This document shows positions 9,604 through 19,816 of a stretch of 64,000 nt of DNA, one piece after another; the first letter of the stretch is position 1; each line of letters starts with the position of its first letter. The notes beneath the pieces are model-generated. The model saw only the letters and a list, made by a program, of their open reading frames with translations, was not told the origin of the DNA and made no database searches. Made by a program: the position numbers and the translations under genes. The stretch covers positions 36,168-100,167 of the forward strand of contig NZ_FOIN01000006.1 in assembly GCF_900102365.1 (NCBI RefSeq), written 5' to 3'. This stretch comes from Thomasclavelia cocleata (lineage in GTDB: Bacteria > Bacillota_I > Bacilli_A > Erysipelotrichales > Coprobacillaceae).

Positions 9604-10659
9604 CTACTTAATCATTTTCAATATTTCTTTTTTCAATTCATCAACAATATTTTCTTGTTTAACCTTACGAATAATTTCACCCTTTTTAATCAACAATCCT
9701 TCATTGACTCCTCCAGCAATACCAATATCAGCATGTTTTGCTTCACCTGGACCATTAACAGCACATCCCATTATTGCAACTGTAATATTAGCTTTGATTG
9801 TATTTAAAAAATCTTCAATTTCTTTAGCAATAGGAATTAAATCATATTGAATTCTACCGCAAGTAGGACATGAAACTAGGGTAGGAACATTGTCAATTAA
9901 TTCTAATTCTTTTAATAATATTTTACCAACCTTTATTTCTTCAATTGGATTATCGCTTAACGATACTCTAATTGTATTACCAATTCCCTGGTATAAAATA
10001 GTCCCAATTCCTAAACTAGATTTGATTGTTCCACCTAGTTTAGTACCAGCTTCAGTAACCCCAATATGTAATGGGTAAGGGAATGTTTCACTGGCAAGTT
10101 GATATGCTTCTATTGTAAGTAAGGTATTAGATGATTTTAAAGAGATACAAATATCATAGAAATCAAGACTTTCTAATATTTTAATATGTTTTTTGGCACT
10201 TTCGATCATTCCTTTAGCAGTAGGACGACCATATTTTTCTAAGATATCTTTTTCTAGTGAACCGCCATTAACACCGATTCGAATTGGAATTTGTCTTTTT
10301 TTACAAGCTTCCACTACTAATTTTACTTTATCAATAGAACCAATATTTCCAGGATTGATTCTAATTTTATCAATTCCAGATTCTATTGCTTGTAAAGCAA
10401 GACGATAATCAAAATGGATGTCAGCTACTAAAGGAATATTTACTTGTGATTTAATTTCTTTTATTGCTAGAGCATCTTCCATATTTAATACAGCTAAACG
10501 AACTAATTGACACCCAGCATCTGCCAGTTCATTAATTTGTTTAACAGTAGCTTTTATATCTTTAGTTTTAGTATTTGTCATTGATTGAATAATTACTTCG
10601 TTATTACCACCAATAGTAAGGTTACCTATTTTGATAGCTCTTGTTTCATCTCTTTTCAT
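9604..10659 (-). CDS. ispG: (E)-4-hydroxy-3-methylbut-2-enyl diphosphate synthase IspG
   Basis: MEP-pathway enzyme that converts MEcPP to HMBPP with a [4Fe-4S] cluster. The N-terminal TIM barrel is intact ([31 protein letters not shown]) and the C-terminal cluster motifs [11 protein letters not shown] and [11 protein letters not shown] are present. The ATG at 10659 is chosen over 10692 because GAGGTGAAATTC precedes it. 351 aa is the usual bacterial length. Its product is the substrate of IspH encoded nearby. Confidence 0.95.
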   Translation of the reverse strand: MKRDETRAIKIGNLTIGGNNEVIIQSMTNTKTKDIKATVKQINELADAGCQLVRLAVLNMEDALAIKEIKSQVNIPLVADIHFDYRLALQAIESGIDKIRINPGNIGSIDKVKLVVEACKKRQIPIRIGVNGGSLEKDILEKYGRPTAKGMIESAKKHIKILESLDFYDICISLKSSNTLLTIEAYQLASETFPYPLHIGVTEAGTKLGGTIKSSLGIGTILYQGIGNTIRVSLSDNPIEEIKVGKILLKELELIDNVPTLVSCPTCGRIQYDLIPIAKEIEDFLNTIKANITVAIMGCAVNGPGEAKHADIGIAGGVNEGLLIKKGEIIRKVKQENIVDELKKEILKMIK

Positions 10660-10868
10660 GAATTTCACCTCAGTATAATTATAACATATCATTATATATT
10701 TATGAAAATAAATAAACTATTATTTTATAAAGAGAAATGTAGGATAAGTAGTAGATATTTGTTTATAAGTGTGGTAAAATTTTATCGTTTTTTATAGAAA
10801 TTTTAGTCTTATTTTATAAGATGATAATAAGAGATATGAATATTAAAATAAGAATGAGGGTATTGATT

Positions 10869-12275
10869 ATGAAGGATAATAAAGAGGAAAAGGTTGCATC
10901 AATAAGTACAGAAAACATCTATGTATTAAATGGACGTGTTCCATTAAAAAAAGCGATACCTTTTGGATTACAGCATGTTCTGGCGATGTTTGTTTCTAAC
11001 TTAGCGCCAGTGTTGATTGTTTGTGGTGCAGCTATCGTGAGGGGGACAGGAGAACATCTAACTTCTGCTGAAATTACTCAATTGTTACAATGTGCAATGT
11101 TTGTAGCTGGTATTGGAACTTGTATGCAACTTTATCCAATCTGGAAGATTGGTTCAAAGCTTCCGATTGTAATGGGAGTGAGTTTTACTTTTTTAGGCAG
11201 TTTACTAGTCATATGTACAAATCCACAATTAGGATATGAAGGAATGATTGGTGCAGTTATTTTAGGTGGGATTTTTGAAGGTTTAGTAGGATTAAGTGCA
11301 AAGTACTGGAAACGTTTTTTAACACCAGTAGTATCTGCTTGTGTAGTAATTGCAATTGGGCTTTCACTTTTATCTGTTGGTATGGATTCCTGGGGTGGTG
11401 GAAATGGTGTAAGTGATTTTGGGGCTTGGTATCATTTATTAGTTGGAGCATTTACTTTAATTGTTTGTTTAGTATCACGCTATTTATTAAAAGGGGTTTA
11501 TAAAAATTTAAATATTTTAGTTGGGTTAATATTTGGATATTTATTATCAATAATTTTTACGGTTGCGAATATTGCACCAATGGTAGATTTTTCTGGGATA
11601 TCCAAAACTATTAGTGAAGTTGGGATTTTTAGTATTCCTAAGTTAGTATTTTTTACTAGTCACACACCAGTATTTGATTTAGGTGCATTTTTTACAATTG
11701 CAATTGTATTTTTAGTGTCTGCAGCAGAAACAACTGGGGCTACAACTGCAGTATGTACAGGTGCTTTAGGGCGTGATATCAAAATGGAGGAATTACAAGG
11801 TTCTTTAGCTGTTGATGGTTTCTCTAGTGCTGTTTCAGGTTGTTTTGGATGTATTCCATTAACATCTTTTAGTCAAAATGTTGGATTAGTTACGATGACT
11901 AAAGTTATTAATCGCTTTACAATTTTAATGGGAGCTTTAATTTTAATTTTAGCTTCATTATTTCCACCATTAGGAGCATTCTTTAATTCATTGCCCCAAG
12001 CTGTATTAGGTGGATGTACAGTCATGATGTTTGGTTCAATTATGTATGAGGGGATCAAAATGCTTAAAGAAAATGAATTTGATGATCGAACAATGATTAT
12101 TGTTTCTCTTGCTTTTTGTATTGGTGTTGGTTTAACACAAACATCTGGTAACTTTTTTGCAGCTTTTCCAGCGGTAGTAGGAGATATTTTTAATGGAAAT
12201 GCTGTAGCTGGGGTATTTGTTATATCATTTTTATTAAGTCTGGTTCTTCCAAAAAAGAAAAAGACAAAAAAGTAA
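10869..12275 (+). CDS. NCS2 family nucleobase permease (uracil/xanthine type)
   Basis: Integral membrane proton or sodium symporter for a purine or pyrimidine base, with about 12-14 hydrophobic segments. The family signature is visible as SFSQNVGLVTMTKV, and FGLQHVLAMF at the N-terminus is typical. The ATG at 10869 after GAGGGTATTG is preferred to an earlier ATG at 10821. I saw no purine riboswitch in the leader from 10690 to 10868. Substrate cannot be assigned from sequence. It shares a bidirectional terminator with convergent pepF. Confidence 0.88.
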   Translation: MKDNKEEKVASISTENIYVLNGRVPLKKAIPFGLQHVLAMFVSNLAPVLIVCGAAIVRGTGEHLTSAEITQLLQCAMFVAGIGTCMQLYPIWKIGSKLPIVMGVSFTFLGSLLVICTNPQLGYEGMIGAVILGGIFEGLVGLSAKYWKRFLTPVVSACVVIAIGLSLLSVGMDSWGGGNGVSDFGAWYHLLVGAFTLIVCLVSRYLLKGVYKNLNILVGLIFGYLLSIIFTVANIAPMVDFSGISKTISEVGIFSIPKLVFFTSHTPVFDLGAFFTIAIVFLVSAAETTGATTAVCTGALGRDIKMEELQGSLAVDGFSSAVSGCFGCIPLTSFSQNVGLVTMTKVINRFTILMGALILILASLFPPLGAFFNSLPQAVLGGCTVMMFGSIMYEGIKMLKENEFDDRTMIIVSLAFCIGVGLTQTSGNFFAAFPAVVGDIFNGNAVAGVFVISFLLSLVLPKKKKTKK

Positions 12276-12277
12276 TA

Positions 12278-12325
12278 AAAAAGATGTTTGATGAATCAAT
12301 TGTGATTCTCTAAACATCTTTTTTA
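12278..12325. terminator. Bidirectional terminator between the permease gene and pepF
   Basis: AAAAGATGTTT and AAACATCTTTTTT pair across a 22-base loop, with A and T runs on either side, so it can serve both convergent genes. Confidence 0.75.
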
Positions 12326-14094
12326 GTTTTTTTAATTGTTTCAAACTGATTTAATAAATTTTCAAAATAATTAAAAGCATCAGCATAAATTTGATCATCT
12401 AAAGGATCCACACCAGCTTTTTTTAGTAAATCAACTGGAGCCATACTACCACCAGATTTTAAGAAGTTTAAATAATTATCTATTTGATTTTGATCACCTT
12501 TTAAGATTCGATTAACTATTGCTAGAGCAACTGTCATTCCTAAAGTATATTTATAAACATAATAATTATAATAGAAATGTGGTACATAATAACAAGACCA
12601 GCCAACCAATTCATCCATTACAACATCATCACCATAATATTCTTGATTTAATTTTGCATATAAATCTGTAATTACTTGTGATGATAATGGTTCATTATTT
12701 TCTGCCATTGTGTGTAATTTATGTTCAAAATCTGCAAACATAGGTTGTCTAAAAATTAATCCAACGCAATTTTCAAGCTGCTCATAGATAAAATATGCTT
12801 TTTCTTGATCGTTTTTAGCATTATTGATCATATAATTAATTAGTAATGTCTCGTTTACAGTTGAAGCAACTTCAGCCACAAAAATACGATAACTTGCATT
12901 AACTGATTCTTGATTTTGGTTTGATAAATAGCTATGAACACTATGTCCTAATTCATGAATTAAAGTTGATAGAGAATTATAATCACCAATGAAATTCATT
13001 AAAATAAATGGATTTGTATCGTAGCTGCCACTAGAATAAGCACCAATTCTTTTTCCAGGTGTTGGATAATAATCAATCCAGCGTTCTTCTCTTGCTTTGT
13101 TAATGATTTTTAAATAATCTTGACCAAATGGTTTTAAACATTCGTTGATGATTTCAAAACATTTATCAATCGTGTATTCTTTTTTTATTGATGAAACAAG
13201 GGGAATATTTAAATCATAATTATAGATTATTTCCTTGTTTAAAAGTTCTTTTTTTAAGCAATTATAACGATGAAATAAATGACGGTATTTAACATTAGCA
13301 CTATCTAATACTTTGAAAAATAATTCACTTGGAACATCATCATCAAAAACACTAGCTTCTAAAGCATTATCGAATTTACGAACATTTCCATAAAAAACAT
13401 CTTTTTTCATTACACCAGATAAAGTTTGAGCAAAAACATTTTCAAATTTCTTATACTCTTTAAAAAAGTTAGTATATGCTTGTTTACGAACATTATCATC
13501 TTTACTTTTTAAAAATTGATTTAAAGTTGCATTATTTAAAGTTTTCATTTCGCCATTTTCTAAAACATCATCATATTCAAGTCGTAAAGCATTAAATACC
13601 TGACTTGAAGTATCAGCAATACTTTCAGCCTTAGCTAGAAGCTCTTCTTGTTCTTTTGGTAGGATATGGTCTTTAAATAACATTAATGAATTAATTTTAT
13701 AAGTATATTTTTGAAGTTTGGGATCTTTAATGTATTCTAAAACCTTTTCTTTAGCTTCAATTATTTCATTATCAATAAAAGATATCTTAACTGATGAAGC
13801 TTCTAAGACACCAATTGTAGCAGCCATCATAGTTTGATATTCTTGATTATTAGGCTCTACATCACAGTTTAAATGGGCATAACAATATAATTTATTAACC
13901 AATCGTTCTATTTGGTCTTTAGTAGTTAAAAAATTATAAAAACTATCAATTGTATTACATATTTTTCCTTGATAACTAACTAGTTCATCGATTAATGTTT
14001 TAGCTTTTTCTAAATCATGATAAAAGCTTTTATGATCATTATAGATAGTACTTAAATCCCAAGTATCTTTAATATCAATATCTTTTCTTTCCAT
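12310..14094 (-). CDS. pepF: Oligoendopeptidase F (M3 family metallopeptidase)
   Basis: Cytosolic zinc peptidase that cleaves short peptides. The zinc-binding HELGHSVHS motif is present and the third ligand glutamate lies in the following ASYRIFVAEVAST segment. 594 aa is the family norm. No signal peptide. A GGAGAAAATTGT ribosome site precedes the ATG. It lies downstream of rpsT on the same strand, with a short hairpin between them. Confidence 0.93.
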   Translation of the reverse strand: MERKDIDIKDTWDLSTIYNDHKSFYHDLEKAKTLIDELVSYQGKICNTIDSFYNFLTTKDQIERLVNKLYCYAHLNCDVEPNNQEYQTMMAATIGVLEASSVKISFIDNEIIEAKEKVLEYIKDPKLQKYTYKINSLMLFKDHILPKEQEELLAKAESIADTSSQVFNALRLEYDDVLENGEMKTLNNATLNQFLKSKDDNVRKQAYTNFFKEYKKFENVFAQTLSGVMKKDVFYGNVRKFDNALEASVFDDDVPSELFFKVLDSANVKYRHLFHRYNCLKKELLNKEIIYNYDLNIPLVSSIKKEYTIDKCFEIINECLKPFGQDYLKIINKAREERWIDYYPTPGKRIGAYSSGSYDTNPFILMNFIGDYNSLSTLIHELGHSVHSYLSNQNQESVNASYRIFVAEVASTVNETLLINYMINNAKNDQEKAYFIYEQLENCVGLIFRQPMFADFEHKLHTMAENNEPLSSQVITDLYAKLNQEYYGDDVVMDELVGWSCYYVPHFYYNYYVYKYTLGMTVALAIVNRILKGDQNQIDNYLNFLKSGGSMAPVDLLKKAGVDPLDDQIYADAFNYFENLLNQFETIKKTKKDV

Positions 14095-14117
14095 ACAATT
14101 TTCTCCTTTAAAATAAA

Positions 14118-14138
14118 AACCCTATCTTTAGATAGAGT
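14118..14138 (-). terminator. Terminator or attenuator after rpsT
   Basis: On the minus strand CTCTATCT, a short loop and AGATAGGG are followed by TTTTTATTTT. It overlaps the rpsT stop and would end most rpsT transcripts before pepF. Confidence 0.65.
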
Positions 14139-14388
14139 TCACTAATTTAGCTAATCTAGATTTTTGTCTACTAGCATAGTTTTTATGATGAATTCCTTTT
14201 GAAACAGAAGCATCTAATTTTGAAGCAACAACGTTGTAAGCTTCTACAGCTCCATCTTTATTTCCAGCTTCAACTTCAGCTAATAATTTTTTAATTGCAG
14301 TTTTTAATGCTGATTTATAAGAAGCGTTTTTTGCTCTTTTTACATTATCATTTTTATAACGTTTAATTTGTTGTTTCATATTTGCCAT
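14128..14388 (-). CDS. rpsT: 30S ribosomal protein S20
   Basis: Primary 16S rRNA-binding protein of the small subunit. It is 86 aa, basic and helical, with the conserved N-terminus (MANMKQQIKRYKND) and the NYASRQKSRLAKLVN C-terminus. AGGTGAAAGATC precedes the ATG. It is divergent from gpr, an arrangement also seen in Bacillus (rpsT next to gpr-spoIIP). Confidence 0.97.
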   Translation of the reverse strand: MANMKQQIKRYKNDNVKRAKNASYKSALKTAIKKLLAEVEAGNKDGAVEAYNVVASKLDASVSKGIHHKNYASRQKSRLAKLVNSI

Positions 14389-14532
14389 GATCTTTCACCT
14401 CGCTTTATTCTTGCTTTTACATTATATATAATTAATTGATTAAATGCAACTTTTTTTTGAATTGAGATGATATTATTTAGATAAAAATGTATTAAAATCA
14501 AAGAATTGGTGATATTTATGATAGGTGATAAG

Positions 14533-15492
14533 ATGAATTTTAAAAATATACGTAGTGATTTAGCAACAGAATCATTGAGCCAACTAGAAGCTGGTAAACA
14601 TTATAATAAGGAAGAGTATGTTAATAATGGAGTAAAGGTCGAAAAAGTATCTATTATAAAGCCTCATCAAAGTATTAATCAAGGAATTGGAACATATATT
14701 GAAATTAGTTTTAAGAACTATTTAGATCAACAAATAATTATTAATGAGGTAGTAAATAATTTAAAGCCTTTAATTGATAAAATCGATTATCCTAGAATAC
14801 TAGTTGTCGGTCTTGGAAATCAGTATTTAACTAATGATGCTCTAGGACCTAGAACATTAAGAGATATTCGAATTACCCATTTTCTTGATGACGAAGATAA
14901 ACTTTTAAATCATTATTATGATATTTTAGGGATTGCACCAGGGGTAAAAGTGCAAACTGGAATGGAATCGAGTGAGATTGTAAAAGCACTTGTTGATAAG
15001 GAAGATATAGATTTAGTAATTGTAGTAGATGCTTTATGTGCAAAAAATTATCGTAAATTGGCACATGTAATTCAGATTAATGATGTAGGAATTAATCCAG
15101 GTAGTGGAATAGGTAACTATCGTCAAGCTATTAATGAAGAAACAGTAGGTGCTAAGGTTATAGCTATAGGTATTCCTACAGTTATTTATGCTAGTAGTTT
15201 AGTTAGTGATGTTTTAAATTATACGATTGATTATTTTGGTGATAGCTTGAATCCAGTAAATAAGTTAAAAGTTGGAAAGCGTGAGAAATATCAAGGTAGT
15301 TTAAATGAGGAACAGAAAGAAATGATGTTGGGTCAAATTGGTAAATTAGATGATAGTGAATTAGAGTTGTTATTTAATGAAGTGTTAAATCCAATTGATT
15401 GTAATTTTGTTTTAAGTGATAAACAGATTGATGAACAGTGTGAGATAATGTCAAAAATAATTAGTAAAAGTATTAATGCTTTAAGGTACTAA
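14533..15492 (+). CDS. gpr: Germination protease GPR
   Basis: Peptidase of the M63/A25 family that degrades small acid-soluble spore proteins at germination. The N-terminus (FKNIRSDLATES) and the core LGNQYLTNDALGP and GIPTVIYASSLV are characteristic. The ATG at 14533 fits this genome's GGTGATAAG-ATG pattern better than 14506. The 319 aa product should carry a short propeptide removed in the spore. spoIIP follows, as in Bacillus. Strong evidence for an endospore former. Confidence 0.95.
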   Translation: MNFKNIRSDLATESLSQLEAGKHYNKEEYVNNGVKVEKVSIIKPHQSINQGIGTYIEISFKNYLDQQIIINEVVNNLKPLIDKIDYPRILVVGLGNQYLTNDALGPRTLRDIRITHFLDDEDKLLNHYYDILGIAPGVKVQTGMESSEIVKALVDKEDIDLVIVVDALCAKNYRKLAHVIQINDVGINPGSGIGNYRQAINEETVGAKVIAIGIPTVIYASSLVSDVLNYTIDYFGDSLNPVNKLKVGKREKYQGSLNEEQKEMMLGQIGKLDDSELELLFNEVLNPIDCNFVLSDKQIDEQCEIMSKIISKSINALRY

Positions 15493-15543
15493 ATCCTACA
15501 TTTCATGCATACAATTAGTTGTATAATATAGTGGGTGATGAAG

Positions 15544-16296
15544 ATGAGACTAAAAAATACTTTTTTGATTTTATTGAAATTAGCCGTTATAGTTGGTTTG
15601 ATTGTTTATCTTCCAAGTAAAGTATCTACTTCTTCTAATGCACAAATTATTAATGCGATTAATCCAAATCCTGATGATTCAACCCCAGTAGCAACTAATC
15701 CACAAAATACAAGTTTTCCTATTACTAAAGATAAAAAAATTCATATTTATAATACTCATCAAGGAGAAGAATATGATGGGTATAATGTAGTATTAGGTGC
15801 TAATTATTTAAAAGATTGTTTAAATAGTCAGGGTTATCAATGTGATGTAGAAGGAAATGATTTTGAGGGTTATAAGGCAGTGCATAATATTGCTTATAAA
15901 AATTCCTATTCTGTTTCAAAGATGTATTTGGAACAGAGTTTACAAAATAATGGGGGTTATGATTTAATTATTGATTTTCATCGGGATTCTATTTCTAAAG
16001 AGTTATCAACGATTAGTCATAATGGAAAATCATATGCTAAGATTATGTTTGTAGTAGGAAAAAGTAGTGGTAAATTTGATGCAGTAAATCAGTTATCGCA
16101 AAAGTTATCAGATATTGCTAATAGGACAGTTCCTAAAATCAGTAGAGGGGTATATGTAAAAAACTCTCACTATAATCAAGGAATAAGCGATAATATGGTT
16201 TTAATAGAAGTTGGAGCACAAAGTAATACTAAAGAAGAAATCCAGGCAACAGTTGAAATTATTGCTAAAGCAATTGGAGATTATTTAGGCGGATGA
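15544..16296 (+). CDS. spoIIP: Stage II sporulation protein P
   Basis: Peptidoglycan amidase/endopeptidase that works with SpoIID and SpoIIM in engulfment. It has an N-terminal membrane anchor (residues about 7-24), a low-complexity linker, and the SpoIIP catalytic domain with IYNTHQGEEY, DFHRDS and EVGAQSNTKEE. In-frame starts at 15535 (GTG) and 15538 (ATG) exist; 15544 has the best GGTGATGAAG spacing. At 250 aa it is shorter than Bacillus SpoIIP. It overlaps the next gene by 4 bp. Confidence 0.93.
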   Translation: MRLKNTFLILLKLAVIVGLIVYLPSKVSTSSNAQIINAINPNPDDSTPVATNPQNTSFPITKDKKIHIYNTHQGEEYDGYNVVLGANYLKDCLNSQGYQCDVEGNDFEGYKAVHNIAYKNSYSVSKMYLEQSLQNNGGYDLIIDFHRDSISKELSTISHNGKSYAKIMFVVGKSSGKFDAVNQLSQKLSDIANRTVPKISRGVYVKNSHYNQGISDNMVLIEVGAQSNTKEEIQATVEIIAKAIGDYLGG

Positions 16297-16577
16297 AAGA
16301 TTTTTTAATTGATTTGTGTCTGGTAGGATTACTTTTGTTTATGATTAATGGTTTACTTGGTAATTTTGGAGTTCAAAAAGCAATGTTTGAGCAAAACCTT
16401 GAACAATTTGAAGAAGATATAAAACAACAACAGCCAATTACAACTGATTATGGAACTACTAATGATAATGATGAAAATGCATTATCATTAGTAGTGAAAA
16501 AGATTAGTGATGGATGTATTAAAGTAATTGAAACTTTAGTATTGATTATTTCTAATATTATTAGTACACTTTTATAA
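16293..16577 (+). CDS. YqxA-like small membrane protein
   Basis: 94 aa with a hydrophobic segment at each end (residues about 5-25 and 75-94) and an acidic polar middle. In Bacillus the gene after spoIIP is yqxA, also a small membrane protein. Here the start overlaps the spoIIP stop by 4 bp, so it is translationally coupled. The assignment is positional; sequence likeness is limited to topology. A sporulation role is inferred only. Confidence 0.65.
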   Translation: MKDFLIDLCLVGLLLFMINGLLGNFGVQKAMFEQNLEQFEEDIKQQQPITTDYGTTNDNDENALSLVVKKISDGCIKVIETLVLIISNIISTLL

Positions 16578-16592
16578 GAAAGTGGTGATTAA

Positions 16593-17546
16593 ATGAAAGA
16601 AGTAAAAATAGTATTTATGGGTACTGCTAGTTTTTCTAGACATGTACTAGAAAAATTATTGGAAAACAATTTTAAGATTATTGGGATAGTTACCCAACCT
16701 GATCGTTATGTCGGCCGTAAAAAAGTATTAACTATGCCTGAAGTTAAAGAACTAGCTTTAGAAAATGATATTCCAGTATTTCAGCCACAAAGGATTAAAC
16801 AGGATTATCAAGAAATTATTGATTTAAATCCTGATTTGATTGTTACTGCTGCTTATGGTCAAATTATTCCTGAGGCATTACTAAATGTACCTAAACTTGG
16901 TTGTATTAATGTACATGCATCATTATTACCTAAGTATCGTGGTGGGGCACCTGTACATTATGCTATCATTAATGGAGAAAAAGTTACTGGTGTAACAATT
17001 ATGTATATGGTCAAAAAGATGGATGCTGGAAATATTATTAGCCAATTAGAAGTTGAAATTAGTGATCAAGAAACAACGGGTGAATTATATGAAAGATTAA
17101 GTATTGCTGGTGGAGAATTATTGATTAAAACATTACCAGGTATTATTGAAGGAAGCAATGATTCTATTGAACAAGATGAACAATTAGTTACATATGCACC
17201 AACAATTAGTCATGAACAAGAAAAGTTAAACTTTAATAAAAGTGCTTTTCAAGTTTATAATCAAGTTCGAGGAATGAATCCTTGGCCTGGGGCTTATACT
17301 GTTTATCAAGGAAAAGTAATAAAAATTTGGGCTGGTAAGATTCATGAATGTGAAAATGCTAAAAAGCATCATAGTCATCAGGAAAATGGAACAATTGTTA
17401 AAATTTTTAAAGATGCAATTGGTGTAAAAACAGGTGATGGAATCTATTTAATTACTGAATTACAAGTTGCAGGTAAAAAAAGAATGTTAGTGCGTGATTA
17501 TCTAAATGGTAATAATATATTTATGGTAGATACTAAATTTGAATAA
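16593..17546 (+). CDS. fmt: Methionyl-tRNA formyltransferase
   Basis: Formylates initiator Met-tRNA with 10-formyl-THF. The formyltransferase core carries the catalytic Asn-His-Asp set in INVHASLLPKYRGGAP and MVKKMDAGN. The C-terminal OB-like domain contains NPWPGAYT. 317 aa is standard. AGTGGTGATTAA precedes the ATG, and the gene starts 16 bp after the yqxA-like gene. The usual partner def is not next to it. Confidence 0.96.
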   Translation: MKEVKIVFMGTASFSRHVLEKLLENNFKIIGIVTQPDRYVGRKKVLTMPEVKELALENDIPVFQPQRIKQDYQEIIDLNPDLIVTAAYGQIIPEALLNVPKLGCINVHASLLPKYRGGAPVHYAIINGEKVTGVTIMYMVKKMDAGNIISQLEVEISDQETTGELYERLSIAGGELLIKTLPGIIEGSNDSIEQDEQLVTYAPTISHEQEKLNFNKSAFQVYNQVRGMNPWPGAYTVYQGKVIKIWAGKIHECENAKKHHSHQENGTIVKIFKDAIGVKTGDGIYLITELQVAGKKRMLVRDYLNGNNIFMVDTKFE

Positions 17547-17636
17547 ACTGGAAGCTGTAATGAAATAAACTTTTAAAACGGGTTTACTTCGTTCGGCTTT
17601 TTTAGTAAGTTTATATTAATATTGGAGGATTCTATG

Positions 17637-18938
17637 ATGAGAATGGTGGATTTAATTGAATTAAAAAAGAATAAACAAGTATTAACTAAAGAACAGATAC
17701 ACTTTATTATTGAAGGATATTGTAATCAAAGAATTCCTGATTATCAAATGAGTGCCTTGTTAATGTCAATATGCTTTAATGGGTTAACTAAACAAGAAAC
17801 AGCATTTTTGACAGATGAGATGCTTCATAGCGGGGATATTATTGATTTAAGTGCAATTGAAGGAATAAAAGTAGATAAACATTCAACTGGTGGGGTTGGT
17901 GATAAAACATCATTAGTTTTAGGACCAATGATTGCAGCATGTGGTGTTAAGGTTGCAAAAATGTCAGGACGGGGACTAGGACATACTGGTGGTACACTAG
18001 ATAAGTTAGAGTCAATTCCAGGTTTAAATATTAATGTTAATAGAGAGGATTTTATAAAACAGGTTAACGAGATTGGTATTGCAATAATTGGACAAAGTAC
18101 AAATCTTGTTCCAGCTGATCAAAAAATGTATGCATTGCGTGATGTTACAGCAACAGTTGATTGTATTCCATTGATTGCTTCATCAATCATGTCAAAAAAA
18201 TTAGCTTCTGGCAGTGATACTATTTTATTAGATGTAAAATATGGTAAGGGAGCTTTTATGAAAACTAAAGAAGAAGCAAGGAAATTAGCTTATACTATGA
18301 TTGAAATCGGACAACATTTAGGAAAAGATACTAGAGCTGTTATATCAAATATGAATCAGCCTTTAGGGAATGCAATTGGTAATTCTTTGGAAGTAATTGA
18401 AGCAATTAATATTTTAAAAGGTGAAGGGCCTAAAGATTTATTAAATTTGTGTTTAGAAGCTGGAAGTCATATGTTAGTTCAGGCTAAAAGATGTCAAAAC
18501 GAAGCTGAAGCATTACAATTATTAAAGCAGGTAATTGTTGATGGTTCAGCACTAAATAAATTAAAAGAAATGGTTTACTACCAGCATGGTAATATTGATG
18601 TTATTGATAATCCAAATTTATTTAAACAAGCTAAAATTATATTACCTGTAAAAGCAAAAAAAGAGGGATTTGTTAAAGAATTAGAAGCTAAGACTTTAGG
18701 GATAATTTCAATGAAACTTGGTGGAGGACGTTTAACTAAAGATGATACAATTGATCATAGTGCAGGAATTATTTTAAATAAAAAGATTGGAGATTATTGT
18801 AATAGTGAAGATATTTTAGCTTATTTTTATACAGACAAAGAAATTGATCAGGAATTAATAGATGAGTTTTATAGTGCATATCAAATAGTCGATTTTTTTG
18901 TTGAAAAACCAACACTTATTGATGAAATCCTTGTATAA
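17637..18938 (+). CDS. pdp: Pyrimidine-nucleoside phosphorylase
   Basis: Phosphorolyses uridine and thymidine/deoxyuridine to base and pentose 1-phosphate in nucleoside salvage. Family motifs KHSTGGVGDK and SGRGLGHTGGTLDKLE are intact, as is ALRDVTATVDCIPLIASSIM. I chose the ATG giving MRMVDLIE, the canonical N-terminus; an ATG one codon earlier has equally good spacing to TTGGAGGATT. 433 aa. A HAD phosphatase gene follows after 20 bp. Confidence 0.94.
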   Translation: MRMVDLIELKKNKQVLTKEQIHFIIEGYCNQRIPDYQMSALLMSICFNGLTKQETAFLTDEMLHSGDIIDLSAIEGIKVDKHSTGGVGDKTSLVLGPMIAACGVKVAKMSGRGLGHTGGTLDKLESIPGLNINVNREDFIKQVNEIGIAIIGQSTNLVPADQKMYALRDVTATVDCIPLIASSIMSKKLASGSDTILLDVKYGKGAFMKTKEEARKLAYTMIEIGQHLGKDTRAVISNMNQPLGNAIGNSLEVIEAINILKGEGPKDLLNLCLEAGSHMLVQAKRCQNEAEALQLLKQVIVDGSALNKLKEMVYYQHGNIDVIDNPNLFKQAKIILPVKAKKEGFVKELEAKTLGIISMKLGGGRLTKDDTIDHSAGIILNKKIGDYCNSEDILAYFYTDKEIDQELIDEFYSAYQIVDFFVEKPTLIDEILV

Positions 18939-18958
18939 TGGATACATGGAGGTTGAAA

Positions 18959-19798
18959 ATGAGCAAATATTTATTTTTTGATATTGATGGTACTTTAACT
19001 GGGCCTAGTAGGAAGGTTACTTTAAAAACAGTTGAAGGAATTAGACAGGCTCGTAAAAATGGCCATAAAACATTTTTATGTACTGGTAGGGCGCCAATAT
19101 CTATAATGAAGTCAATTAGGGATATTGGATTTGATGGAATTATTTCATCAGCAGGGGGATTTATTAGTATTGGAGATAAATATATTTTTGAAAATTCTAT
19201 TGATCAATATTTATTATCTGAAGTAATTCTATTGTTTACTAATGCTAGAATATTATTTAGTTTGGAAACAAAAGATGCATTATATCAGACTCCAGGTGTA
19301 CAAGAATTTTTTGATCAGAAAAATAGTAGTATATTAAAAGAAAACTTAGAATTAGCACGTTTTTTAGAGGAACGTAAAAATGAGGAAGTAAGATTGCCAG
19401 TTAGTAAGTTTGATATTTTAAATACTAAGGTTACTAAAGTAGGTTTTATTTCTGAAAATAAGTTAGCATTTTATGATTGTGTAAAATATTTAAGTGAATT
19501 TTTTAATATAGTTATTTTTTCAAAAGAAACAGATGATTTTATTAATGGCGAGATTATTCTAAAGAACTGTACCAAAGGTGATGCAATTAAGCGTGTAACA
19601 GAATATTTTAAAGCAAAAATAGAAGACACAGTTGCTTTTGGTGATAGTATGAACGATTATCAGATGATTGAAGCAGCTGGATATGGAATTGTTTCATATT
19701 TGGCTCCTGAAAAATTAAAAGCAATTGCTGATGATACATTTGAAGATCCAGATAATGATGGTATTTATAAATGTATGAAACAGCTTAAATTAATTTGA
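18959..19798 (+). CDS. HAD-superfamily (Cof-type) phosphatase
   Basis: Cytosolic sugar- or nucleotide-phosphate phosphatase of unknown substrate. Motif I is FFDIDGTLT with the nucleophile Asp, motif II is LCTGR, and motif IV is FGDSMNDYQM. The C2-type cap lies in the middle. 279 aa. The ATG at 18959 follows GGAGGTTGAAA. Proximity to pdp hints at pentose-phosphate turnover, but Cof proteins are too broad to say. Confidence 0.88.
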   Translation: MSKYLFFDIDGTLTGPSRKVTLKTVEGIRQARKNGHKTFLCTGRAPISIMKSIRDIGFDGIISSAGGFISIGDKYIFENSIDQYLLSEVILLFTNARILFSLETKDALYQTPGVQEFFDQKNSSILKENLELARFLEERKNEEVRLPVSKFDILNTKVTKVGFISENKLAFYDCVKYLSEFFNIVIFSKETDDFINGEIILKNCTKGDAIKRVTEYFKAKIEDTVAFGDSMNDYQMIEAAGYGIVSYLAPEKLKAIADDTFEDPDNDGIYKCMKQLKLI

Positions 19799-19816
19799 TA
19801 AAAGGGGACATATTTT

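Noticed and set aside
10690..10868. Possible purine or xanthine riboswitch before the nucleobase permease
   Set aside because: No conserved purine aptamer loops or three-way junction could be found.
17547..17633. Possible terminator or regulatory hairpin between fmt and pdp
   Set aside because: There is a GC-richer patch and a T run, but I could not draw a convincing stem.
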